Below the pieces are notes generated by a model that saw only the letters and a list, made by a program, of their open reading frames with translations, did no database searches and had not been told where the DNA came from. Positions 20,772-32,304 of a stretch of DNA of 64,000 bases are shown one piece after another; positions within the stretch are counted from its first letter, which is position 1; the number at the start of each line of letters is the position of its first letter. This stretch comes from Annona cherimola. Taxonomy: Eukaryota; Streptophyta; Magnoliopsida; Magnoliales; Annonaceae. Location: contig CM059971.1 of assembly GCA_030490835.1 (NCBI GenBank), positions 40,348,012 through 40,412,011 on the forward strand, given 5' to 3'. A program made the position numbers and the translations under genes.

Positions 20772-23700
20772 ATGAAGTTGAAAATGCCGCTCACTAGAGC
20801 TAAAGCAAGAGTCAACAAAGGAAAGGCCCCGATGGAAGAATCAGTTTATCAAGCAAGGGGCGAAGCCAACAAAAGAACGTATAGGGCAGAATCCGAGGAA
20901 CAATCCTCTAGGACCCGCCCACATCACGAGGAAAGCCCAAGACCTCAAGCAGAGGTCAACGTAGAAGAAAGAATTGTTGCGGCTATCGAAAAAGCTATGC
21001 AGCAATGGACAGCCCAGACTGCTGGGTTATTGCAAGAAATGAGGAACCAGCAAGCCCCACCATCAAGAGGAGATGGGGAAAGACCAGGGCCCTCGGCCAA
21101 TCCCGGCACGTTAAGGGGAGTGGAGGATAGTCTCCTTGAGGCCGACAGAAAGGCTATCAATGTCTTTCTTGCCCAGCGTCCGCCTAAGTTTGCAGGGGAA
21201 CCGGACCCCCTCATTGCAGAGCAATGGATTACGGAGATTAGGAAATTATTCAGGATATCGCCCTGCAATGATCAGCAGAAAGTGCTGTGCGCTACTCACC
21301 TACTGATAAAAGATGCTTATGAATGGTGGGAAACGCTAATGGTCACTATGCCACACCCGGAGCAAGTTACGTGGCAGGAATTTTTGGAGGAATTTAATAA
21401 AGAATATCTCCCTGTAGGGCTGCAGAGCCAGAGGGTGATAGAATTTGAGAAACTTTACCAAGGTAGGATGACAGTTACGGAGTATGCCAAAAAGTTCAAT
21501 GCCTTGGTAAGATATGTGCCGTGGATAGCCAATGTGCCGGAAAACAAGGCACAAAGGTTCCAGAGGGGATTGAGACCCCAGCTAAGAGAGGGGTTAGCCC
21601 CATTATTAATAAAGGACTATGCCTCTAGCATTGAGAGGGCTAGGGCATTGGAGATGGAGTCTATGAGGACTCAGGAGCTTAGGCAAGCTCAAAACCAATT
21701 CTTTACAGCCTCCAAGGAAGGTGAGGCTAATAAAGGGAAAAGGGGATTCGCCGAAAAAAAGAAAATCGGTGACCAGACAAAGAGCGCCCCGACTTGCAGA
21801 ACTTGCCACAAGCGCCACTCAGGCGAATGTTTACAGGGAACGGGAAAATGCTACAAATGTGGCCAAACGGGTCATGTGGCCCGGGACTGCGGGACCGACG
21901 AAGCCAAGATAATAAAGTGCTTCAACTGTGGTCAGGTCGGACACATTTCGCCCAATTGTCCGAATAAGCCACAAGGAGCACAAGCTCGAGGGAGGCCGGC
22001 CCAGCAAAAAGTCCCCACCATCGCTAATCGACCCGGTACTGCTGCCAACCCAGTGCGTGTCCAAGCCCTCACCCGAACAGAATCACAAGAGATGGAGGAA
22101 AAAGTGATTACAGGTATGATTTACATTTTGGGAAATTCTGCAGTAGCTTTATTTGATTCTGGAGCTACGCATTCATTTATATCATACCAATTCGTTATCA
22201 CACACGCACTACGGGTAGAGGAAACCAGTAGTACTATACATGTAGAATCCCCAGTATATAGATTGACAAGTATAAATCAAATCTGCAAAGCATGTCCTAT
22301 CAGGATAGGAACAAAAATATTAGAAGCTGATCTCATCCTATTACCCATGACAGAGTTTGATGTCATATTAGGGATGGATTGGCTAAGTCAATGGGGTGCG
22401 ACAATTGATTGTAGAAATAAAAAGGTGCAATTTGAAGCACCGAAAGATGAAATAGAGATCAGTAAAATAAGACAGCCAGAAAACACAATTATGATGGTAT
22501 CAGCTGTGAAAGCAGCTCAGCTGATGCGCCAACAATGTACAGCTTATCTGGTCTCTATAAACACAATAAGAGATGGGGTACCTATGGAACAAATCCTAGT
22601 GGTAAAGGAATTTTCAGATATTTTTCCAAAAGAGCTATGTAATTTACCACCAGAAAGAGAGATGGATATGGAGATAGAAATTATTCCAGGAACAGCTCCA
22701 ATATCTAAAGCCCCATATAGGATGGCACCAGCCGAGTTGGCTGAGTTGAAAGTACAGATTCAAGATTTATTGAATAAAGGGTTTATTAGACCCAGTGCAT
22801 CACCTTGGGGAGCTCCAGTGTTGTTTGTAAGGAAAAAGGATGGGAGTTTGAGACTCTGTATTGATTACAGAGAATTGAACAAAGTAACGGTAAAAAATAA
22901 GTACCCATTCCCAAGAATAGATGATCTTTTTGATCAGTTAAAAGGAGCTTCTACATTTTCAAAAATTGATTTACAGTCAGTTTACCACCAGTTGAGGATA
23001 TGTCCAAAGGACATCCATAAAACAGCATTCAGAACAAGATATGGGCATTATGAATTCTTAGTCATGCCATTTGGACTAACGAATGCCCCAGCTGTGTTTA
23101 TGGATATGATGAACAGAATTTTTTGAGAATTTTTGTATCAATTTGTGGTGGTATTCATTGATGATATATTGATTTATTCAAAGACAGAAGAAGAACATGA
23201 GAAACATTTAAGGATAGTGTTGGAAATTCTTCGAAGGGAGAAATTATATGCTAAATTCAAAAAATGTGAGTTTTGGTTGAAACATGTAGCCTTCCTCGGC
23301 CACATTATATCCGAGAAGGGAATACAAGTAGATCCTCAAAAGATTGAGGCAATAACAAAGTGGCCACAGCCAACAAATATCACGGAAATAAGAAGTTTCC
23401 TAGGGCTAGCTGGCTACTACAGAAGATTTGTGGAAGGATTCTCACAATTGTCAGCTCCACTCACAAAGTTGACAAGGAAAGGAGTTAGGTATGAATGGAC
23501 ACAGGAATGTGAGAATAGCTTCCAGGAATTAAAGAAAAGACTGGTAAAAGCTCCAATTCTAACACTACCTACGGAAAAGGAAGGGTTTGTGATCTATAGT
23601 GATGCCTCAAAGAAAGGATTAGGATGTGTATTGATGCAAAATGGAAAAGTTATATCATACGCATCTCGGCAACTCAAGCCAAATGAGGTAAACTATCCAA

Positions 23701-25487
23701 CCCATGATTTAGAATTGGCAGCAGTAGTCTTTGCCTTGAAAATATGGAGACATTATTTATATGGAGTTAAATGTGAGGTCTATACTGATCACAAGAGCCT
23801 CAAGTATATTTTTACTCAAAAGGAGTTAAATATGAGGCAAAGGAGATGGCTCGAATTACTCAAGGATTATGACCTTGGCATTTTATATCATCCAGGCAAA
23901 GGCAATGTAGTAGCCGATGCGCTAAGTAGAAATGTTAGCTTAGCACATCTCATCACAAAGGAAGAAGGGCTATTACAAGAGTTGAGACAATTAGAATTAA
24001 TTGTAAGCCCACCTAGGGTACAAGTTAGATTGTCTCAATTACAAATCCAGTCAAATTTATTTGAGCAAATTAAAATGGCTCAACAAGAAAATGGGGATTT
24101 CAAGAATTATGTGGAGAAAATGATTAAGAAAAATTCCAGTGAATACATACAAGATGAACATGGGATGTACAGATATAGGGGTCGCCTATGTATACCCAAT
24201 CATAAGGAAGTAAAGGAACAGATATTGAAAGAAGCACATTTCTCTCCATTTTCGATGCATCCAGGTAACACCAAGATGTATCAAGACATCAAAAAGATGT
24301 ATTGGTGGAATAATATGAAGAGAGAAATTCCTGAATATGTGGCTAAGTGCCTAACATGTCAAAGGGTTAAGGCTGATCGTCAGAGAACCCCTGGAAAATT
24401 ACAGTCGCTAGAAGTCCCAGAATGGAAATGGGATGATATTACTATGGATTTTATTGAAGGGTTGCCAAGAACCCATAATGGAAATGATGCTATATGGGTC
24501 ATAGTAGATAGATTATCAAAGGTGACTCATTTCCTAGCCATCAAGAAAAATTTTACTGCTGAGCGACTGGCTAAGATTTATTATAAGGAGATAGTGAGAC
24601 TGCATGGAGTACCTAAGTCAATAGTTTCCGATCGAGATTCCAGTTTTACATCTCGATTTTAGAAAAGTTTACGTCAAACCTTAGGTACGCAGCTGAAATT
24701 CAGCACATCATTTCATCTTCAAACTGATGGGCAGACAGAAAGGGTAAATCAAATAGTAGAGGATATGCTAAGAATGTGCACAGTAGAATTTGGAGGATCA
24801 TGGGATGAATATTTGGCTATGGCAGAATTTGCTTATAACAACAGTTATCAAACAAGTATTCAAATGGCCCCATTTGAAGCTTTATATGGACGAAAATGCA
24901 GAACTCCTCTAAACTGGGATGAAGTGGGAGAAAGAAAATTGGCTCCAGACCTCTCAAAGAGAATGACGGAAAAAGTTCAAGTGATTCGCCAGTGTATACT
25001 CACAGCCCAGTGCAGGCAAAAGAGTTACACCGATTGCAAAAGAAGGGATTTAAATATCCAAGTTGGGGATCACGTATTTGTTAAGGTAACACCATTCAAA
25101 GGAGTCACCCGGTTTGGAAAGAGGGGAAAATTAAACCCGAGATATGTTGGGCCCTTTGAAGTTTTGGAAAAGATAGGCAATCTAGCCTATAGAATAGCTC
25201 TGCCACCAGCCCTCAGTGCCATCCACAATGTGTTTCACATCTCCATGCTCAGGAAATATGTTTCAGATCCAACCCATGTGTTGATAGCGGAAAATTTGCC
25301 AATACAAGAACACTTGAACTGTGAGGAAAGGCCAATCAAGATACTAGATTTTAAGATCAAGAAGCTTCGGAACAGAGAAATTGAGTATGTAAAGGTTTAA
25401 TGGAATCGATATTCAGAATCCGAAGCCACATGGGAGTTACGGGAAGAAGTTGAAAGAAAGTACCCTCAATTATTCGAAGAAAGATAA
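20772..25487 (+). pseudogene. Tekay-B gag-pol polyprotein, three in-frame stops
   Basis: A single frame of 1572 codons including the final TAA. Order by residue: gag core about 135-300 ([10 protein letters not shown] to ALEME), a [12 protein letters not shown] motif at 342-353, two CCHC knuckles at 360-373 and 383-396, protease active site DSGATHSF at 462, reverse transcriptase with FIDD at 795-798 in place of YxDD, RNase H with YSDAS and DALSRN, integrase with the HHCC finger, MDFIEG, SDRD and QTERVN, and a chromodomain-like tail ending EEVERKYPQLFEE. Stops are TGA 23124 (in reverse transcriptase just before FIDD), TAG 24660 (in the integrase core) and TAA 25398 (in the tail). No frameshift is seen. 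The start could also be the ATG at 20784. It would make all particle and replication enzymes if intact. Confidence 0.92.
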
Positions 25488-25509
25488 GTTTCGGGACGAA
25501 ACCTATTGT

Positions 25510-25522
25510 AAGGGGGGGGAGA
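25510..25522 (+). other. Tekay-B polypurine tract
   Basis: AAGGGGGGGGAGA just before the 3' LTR start TGTGGAACCC at 25525. It follows the polyprotein end by only 22 bp. Confidence 0.85.
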
Positions 25523-25524
25523 AT

Positions 25525-28081
25525 TGTGGAACCCTGACCGTATACGAGTTGTTTCGACTGTATACGCGTCACTTCGACATTTGTAATATTGTAATTATTT
25601 TATGAATAAATGAAAATTCATGAATTATATTGATAGATATGTGTATTGGAGATTGTAATAATGCAGTTGAAAATTTAACCCCGTGAATAGTGCACGTGAA
25701 TAGTAAACGTGAATAGTAAACAAGGGGTTAAGATGTATGATTAAGAGTTAATCACTTGGATTAACTTAATCATAAAAGACAAAATAGAGATTTAATCACT
25801 ACAGGACAAAATAGCAATTCTTTTGGATATTTTAATCCAAATTTGGATTTTTGTGGAAAAATAGAAAAAAATTCATAAATTGCAATCCGGAAGTCGGAAT
25901 TTGATGAAATTTTTTATGGATGGTTAAAAATTCATGATGAACATGATGAATGGATTAAGATGTGATGAAAATTATAAAGCAAAGGTCAAGATAAAGCGTC
26001 ATTTAGAGATCGAAAAAGTAGCTTAACTTTTAATTAAAGCTACTTTTGACTTTTTAATAAATAAATAAAATAAAAATAAAAAAAATAAATGCAATGGCTG
26101 CTGCAGTGCAGGGAGTTGCAGGGGCTGTTGACCTTTGGGGCCAAATCCAATGGCCACAAATGAATCTCATCATTAACCAACGGTTAGGATTAATTTAGCT
26201 TAATTTAATTATTTTAAAAAATAAAAAATAGGTAGAAAATAGGGCTGCAATAGGGTTTCTGGAGCAGGCCTAGGGTGGGCAGCACATGGCTCAAAGCATT
26301 TTTCAAAATTAAAAAGAAATACCAATTTATAAATAAATACCTCAAAGCTTGGGGGTAAATTCCAAATTCATAAAAAATGGACCCCTATAAATAGAGGAGC
26401 AGGCCATGGACGAAATTAACAACCATCCCAGCTCAAAAATCACTTGAGCCACTTCATTTTCCATCCCCACACGTTTTAGCCTTGAAGAATAGAAGGTTGG
26501 AGAGAGAAAGTGTGAGAAAAAGAGGCATATCTCCACTTTGGGTAAGTGATTTCTACCCAAATTTCTTTTGGATGTTAAGTAAGGTAGAACCATGCTTAGA
26601 TAATCTCTAAGCATGAGAAAATAAGTATAGATATAATGTTTAAATGGAATTGTGCCGAAACATCAAAAATTTGGAGCGAAGATAGGGTATTTGGGAAGAT
26701 AGCATATGATATGTGAAAATAATGCTCCAAAATTGATAAGTGATGGTTTGGGATGTATGATTATGATAAATATGATGTTGGAATAATGATATATTAATTT
26801 CATGATTTTTGGAATTAAGGATTATGCTTGAGTGAATTTATGATGATTTTTAGTATATGGAGAAAATAATTTTTTTGGCCAAGTAAATGATGATAAATTA
26901 AAAATATAAGAAATGTCCAATGATATACTAGGCATAAGGTATGTCATGGTATTTTTTATTTTTGGAAAAAATATCAATTTTTGAAACCCATGAACAGTAA
27001 CCACGTAGCTGTGAACAGTAACCACGGATGAACAGTGATCTGCTACAGTAATTTGCTACAGTGACAGCGTGATTTTGGAGAAAATTTGGAAATTAATATT
27101 TGAATATAAGTATGAAATTTTGGAAGAATTTATGGACAAAAATATCTATGTAAAGAAATAATGCCCAAATATTATAAAGCATACATGGGAAGCAGCTTAA
27201 ATAAAGGAAATGAAATATCCTTTGTCCTTGAATAGGAAAAGGAAAAGAGAAGGTCGAAGACACCTCCTAAGAAGGTAAGCAAGTTATATGTTTTGCAAAT
27301 TTATTTCAAAATTCTTGAAATTGTTTGTGAATTGCTTTATGAAATTTATTTAAGGTTGGCCATACCTATAACTGCTTTACATGAACTGAAGTTTGTGAAA
27401 TTGTTTATTAAATGCTTTTTATGAAATTTTTTTATGATTTGCAAATATCATGCCGGCATGTGTATGAGAATAAGCATGTGCACGAGGAATAGGCCTTAGT
27501 CGAGGTAGTAAGCGGACCGGATGTCTCCCTCGCTATTGCCAAGTCGCTTAATAGGCCCAGGCCGGCGGCGACCTCCCTGAAATGGGAGCATGTATGGGAT
27601 GGGCGCCTAGCTAGCGTCGCATCCAAAGGAATGTCATGAATGCTATGTATGCATTGCATTTGCATTTTATGAAATGCATGAAAATGATTGAAAAATTATG
27701 TATAGCTTGCTTACTGAGTATTATTACTCACCCATGCTTTTTCAACAACAGACAGGAAATGATGATGAAGGCAGCATGCCAAGTGTTATATAGTTTTTGA
27801 TATAAATGATGTTTATGTAAACTTTATGTAAAGACAACGATGATAATTTTGAGATGAAAAGGGAATATTTTTATTCCAATGAAAATGTTTATGGAATAGT
27901 TTTTGATCATAACTGTGTTATGTGAAATATATTTCAAATTGGATGAATGATGGGAATTTTTCATGTATTGATGAAAAAAAAAAATCCTGCCGTGTGATCA
28001 GGGCAACAATCCTGAGTCACGTTTACCAATCAAAACGATCCCGGAGTAAGGTTTCTAGGCACCTCGGTTCGGGGCGCCACA
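25525..28081 (+). repeat. Tekay-B 3' LTR
   Basis: 2557 bp, nearly identical to 18004-20558. The differences I saw are mostly single transitions, a change in an A run near 27975, and a small cluster next to the end (CACCTCGG and GGCGCC here, CACGTTGG and GGCTCC there). Its short open frames are duplicates of those in the 5' LTR. Confidence 0.9.
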
Positions 28082-28700
28082 GAAGTATGAAGAAATAAAG
28101 AAATTAGGAAACAAGTTTACAATAAAGAAAAGACAATGTGATGCAGTAATAATTGTAAATGGTAAACTTGCTGAAAATTAGATAAGTTAAAAGATGAAAA
28201 GAATACCCTAGAAAATGAGTTAGAAAAACTTAAAAATGAGAATGAATCATTAAATGAATCTCTTGCCAAGTTCTCTAATCCAGGAGAAAATGTGAAAATG
28301 TTCTTAAAAATGACAACTCAAACTTGCAAGAAAGGACTTGGATACAATACATTTGAACAATCAAAGTCTAATGCTCCAAGAAATAATATCAAACCCATTT
28401 ATACTAATCCAAAGATAAAACAAGTAGTTTGGACCAAAAGACCAACTAATGAACAAATTACCAAATGGCTCCCTATTTCTAGACTTCCGGGAGCTTGTAA
28501 CTTTTGCAACAAGTTTGGACATAAGATCTATCAATGTAAACTAAGAAAATTGCAAAACCTAGGTGCTAAATTGGTTTGGATGCCAAAAAGCATTGGGTTT
28601 ATGGCTACAAAGATGGATCAACTTAAACTTCAAAGGTTAACTAACCCAAACGGACCCATAAAATGGGTACCAAAAGGATGAGCTCCACTCAACTTAATTT
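28082..28700 (+). pseudogene. Sire-1 gag C-terminal part and second zinc knuckle
   Basis: It resumes the gag frame after Tekay-B. The first part encodes the lysine/glutamate-rich coiled-coil segment seen intact in Sire-2 (63545-63770). A 1-bp deletion near 28176 relative to Sire-2 shifts the frame. Downstream, QVVWTKRPT and KWLPISRLP lead to a second knuckle CNFCNKFGHKIYQC (28496-28537) and a TGA at 28679-28681. A gag with a coiled coil and a second knuckle near the pol border is a Sirevirus trait. Confidence 0.82.
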
Positions 28701-31700
28701 TTGCAGGTTTGCCTTAAAGCTAAGGCCAATAACGTATGATTTATGGATAGCGGTTGCTCAAGACATATGACAGGAGAAAAAGGATTATTTCACAAGATCA
28801 ACACATGTGATGAAGGAACAGTAGCTTTTGGAAATAACGAAAAAGGTAAAATAAAAGGTAAAGGAAATGTCTATGGTATTTCAAATGCATGTATTGAAAA
28901 CGTTCTATTTGTTGAAGGACTCAAACACAACCTAATGAGTATTAGTCAACTGTGTGATAAAGGATATAAAGTTGTATTTGAATCCTCTATATGTAATGTT
29001 ATTGATGATGACGAGCGCATAATTTTTAGTGGCAAAAGACATGGAAATGTATATTTGGTTTGCCTTGATGACTTAGAAGGAAAATGTCTAATAGCCATAG
29101 AAAATGATCCATGGAAATGGCATGCAAGGCTTGGACATATAAATATGTCAAATATTAAAACCTTATGGAAAAAGAATTTGGTACAAGGCTTACCAAAGCT
29201 CAAATATGACAAAGATAAGATTTGTAAAGCCTGCCAACTATCTAAACAACCGAAAATGCCATTTTTGACCAAACAGGAAATCTCAACAACTAGACCACTT
29301 GAATTACTACATATGGATTTTTATGGGCCATTAGACATTTTAACTCTTGGTGAGAAAAAGTATGTATATGTAATCGTGGATGACTTTTCTAGATTTACTT
29401 GGATTATACTCTTAGCTAGCAAAGATGAAGCATTTTCAATGTTTGTCTCGTTTTCAAATTTGGTGCAAAATAAGAAACAAAGTTCAATCATTTCCATTAG
29501 AAGTGACCATGGTGGTGAATTTGAAAATACTCGATTCATAGAATTTTGCAATGAAAAGGGAATTCACCATACATTTTCTGCACCAAGAACTCCTCAACAA
29601 AATGGAGTTGTTGAAAGGAAAAATCGGACAATTCAAGAAATGGCTAGGACCATGCTAAATGAGAGTAAATTGTCCAAGAGATTTTGGGGTGAAGCTGTAA
29701 GTACAGCTTGTCATGTATTAAACCGAGTTACCATTAGAACAATATTGAAAAAGACCCCATATGAACTTTGGAAAGGCAGAAAACCAAACATATCATATTT
29801 CCATACTTTTGGATGTATTTGTTATGTGCTAAATAATGGAAAAATAAATCTGGGAAAACTAGATGCCAAAAGCGATGAAGCTATTTTCTTGGGTTATTCA
29901 TCAAATAGCAAAACATATAGAATTTTCAACAAAAGAAATTAAACAATAGAAGAGTCAATACATGTTGTCTTTGATGAATTTAGCCAAACTCCGAGAAAGG
30001 AGGATGAATTAAGTGATGCAGATGATACCAAAGAAAAAAATAACAAGAACAACCAAAGGAAATCGAGCTCAAGCCAGAAAACTCCATGGAGGAAGAGGTA
30101 AGTGAAGGTAATGATTCCTACAAACCTCCAATTGATTTAAAGTTCAAAAATGCCCATCCAATTGAGCAAGTCATTGGAAATATTTATGAAGGAGTAAAAA
30201 CGAGGAGATCAAAGCAAAATATTTGTGAACAATATGCATTTGTGTCAAAAATTGAACCAACCACTATTGAACAAGCTCTTAATGATGAAAGCTGGGTTAT
30301 TGCAATGCAAGAAGAGCTAAATCAATTTGAAAGAAATGATGTATGACATTTAGTTCCTAGACCAAATGGTTATACCATTATTGGTACCAAATGGATATTT
30401 AGGAACAAATTGGACGAAAGCGGACTTGTAATTAGAAACAAGGCTAGATTAGTAGCCAAAGGGTATTCCTAGGAATAAGGGATTGATTTTGAAGAATCAT
30501 ATGCACCTGTGGCTAGATTAGAAGCCATACGCATCTTACTAGCATTTGCTTCTCACATGAATTTCAAATTGTTTCAAATGGATGTGAAAAGCGCATTTTT
30601 GAATGGATACTTGAATGAAGAAGTATATGTTGAACAACCCCCTGGATTTGAAGAAAAGGATCAATCTAAATATGTTTATAAGCTGACCAAAGCATTATAT
30701 GGACTAAAACAAGCCTCAAGAGCTTGGTATGAAAGGTTAAATAGATTTTTGATTGATCATGAGTTTCAAAGAGGGAAAGTTGATACTACTTTATTCATCA
30801 AATATAAAAGTAAAAACATATTAATTGTGCAAATCTATGTAGATGATATAATATTTGGAGCTACTGAGGAAACTTTATGTCAAGAATTTTCTAAGATCAT
30901 GCAGAGCGAATTTGAAAAGAGCATGATGGGAGAACTAAATTTCTTCCTTGGACTTCAAATCAAGAAACAAAACGAAGGGATATTCTTAAATCAATCCAAG
31001 TACGTCAAAGAAATGCTAAAGAAATTTGGAATGCAAACTACAAAAGGAGCAAATACTCCAATGAGTTCTACAATCAAGATCGACACGGACGAAAACGGTA
31101 AATGTATCGATCAAAAGCTTTATAGAAGTATGATAGGATCATTGTTGTATTTAACTGCTTCTAGACTAGATATTTTGTTTAGTGTTTGTATGTGTTCTAG
31201 ATTCCAAGCATGCCCCAAAGAATCACATCTATTGGCTATAAAAAGAATTTTTAAATATTTGATAAATACTACTAATCTTGGACTATGGTATCCAAAGGGG
31301 TCAACATTTGACTTAATCGGCTATTCGGATGCGGATTTTGCCGGCTACAAAGTAGATAAAAAAAGTACTAGTGGAACCTGTCAATTTCTTGGAAATATGT
31401 TGGTTTCATGGTATTTAAGGAAACAAACCAGTGTTGCTCTATCTACTGCAGAAGCCGAATATATAGCCGTCGGAAGCTGTTGTGCCCAACTACTTTGGAT
31501 GAAACAACAATTAAAAGACTATGGCATTGATTATTACAATATTCCTATTAGATGTGACAACACAAGTGCCATATGTTTGACAAAGAATCCAGTATTGCAT
31601 TCAAGAACCAAGCATATAGATGTAAGACATCATTTTATTCGAAAACATATTGAAAATCATGATATTTGTTTGGAATATGTGAAAACTAAGGAACAAGTTG

Positions 31701-31780
31701 CTGACATTTTTACCAAGCCATTAGCAAAGGAATCATTTTATAAAATTAGAAATGAAATGGGAATGATTGAATTAAATTAA
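28701..31780 (+). pseudogene. Sire-1 pol pseudogene: protease, integrase, reverse transcriptase, RNase H
   Basis: Protease active site MDSGCSRHMTG at 28743, preceded by a TGA where a tryptophan codon is usual (28737-28739). The gag-pre-integrase segment (KWHARLGHIN, about 29115-29145), the integrase core (MDFYGPL, RSDHGGEF, QQNGVVERKN) and the copia fingerprint GYSSNSKTYR follow up to a TAA at 29940. After a frame change, reverse transcriptase runs from about 30100, with [12 protein letters not shown] and the catalytic YVDD at 30836-30847. RNase H follows ([16 protein letters not shown]). Further stops are TGA 30344, TAG 30470 and TAA 30476. The final TAA is at 31778. The enzyme order is that of copia elements. 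Confidence 0.9.
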
Positions 31781-31809
31781 GGAAAATTATACAAGAAAAT
31801 CAAATCTGA

Positions 31810-31918
31810 AAAAGGTCAAGTCAAGTCGACTCCAGTGAAGTCGACTTGGGAGATGTGAAGTCGACTCCGCCTCAGAGGCGAAGTCGACTCCGAGGGGTCG
31901 AAGTCGACTTCGCCTAGG
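31810..31918 (+). repeat. Internal GTCGAC repeat cluster
   Basis: Five GTCGAC sites within about 90 bp (AAGTCGACTCC and GAAGTCGACTTCG words), the same motif as in the LTR clusters, but here between pol and the extra gene. Units with GAAGTCGACTTC are perfect 12-bp palindromes. Confidence 0.8.
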
Positions 31919-31934
31919 GCCACGCGCGCGACCG

Positions 31935-32290
31935 TCCGCCTTCTCCCCTTTTCTTCTTTTTCTTCTTCTTCTTCTTCTTTCCTTGTTTTTCCTATGCCAT
32001 TTCCCCTTTTCTTCTTCTTCTTCCTCCCTATTTTTCTCCGGCGCTCTGTTCCGGCAGCGTCTCCCTCACCGCCTCTCCCTCTCCCTCTCTCTCATCTTTC
32101 TCAGCCATCTCTCTCTCTGTCTTTCTCTCTCTACTTCAAATCTCTCTCTGTCTTTCTCTCTCTACTTCAAATCTCTCTCAGTCTCTTCTCTCTTTTTCAC
32201 TCCTCTGTCCTCTCTTTTCTCTCTCAAACTTCTCTCTGCTTTCCTCTCCTCTCTTCCATCTCTGCTCTTTGTCTTTGTGCCACTCTAAAT
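31935..32290 (+). repeat. Polypyrimidine CT-rich leader
   Basis: TTCTTC and CTCTCT runs, including two 31-bp tandem units ending in CTACTTCAAAT at about 32109-32171. It lies directly upstream of the extra gene of Sire-1, so it may be its leader. The long serine/leucine/phenylalanine frames here are low-complexity artefacts. Confidence 0.7.
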
Positions 32291-32304
32291 TTCAAAAATT
32301 TGCA

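Larger units (their letters stand above)
18004..28081 (+). mobile_element. Tekay-B, young Ty3/gypsy chromovirus
   Basis: Full-length element, about 10.1 kb, with LTRs of 2555 and 2557 bp that differ at only about a dozen positions. It carries gag-pol in one frame with three in-frame stops, a primer site present in two copies, and a polypurine tract of eight G. It splits the gag of Sire-1: Sire-2 reads straight across the same place at 63570-63590. A clean 5-bp duplication is not visible; the best shared word is TATG (18002-18005 and 28086-28089) if the 3' end is taken a few bases further. It must be younger than Sire-1. Confidence 0.88.

Noticed and set aside
31983..32288. Long Ser/Leu/Phe frames.
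   Set aside because: Low-complexity translation of the CT-rich leader.
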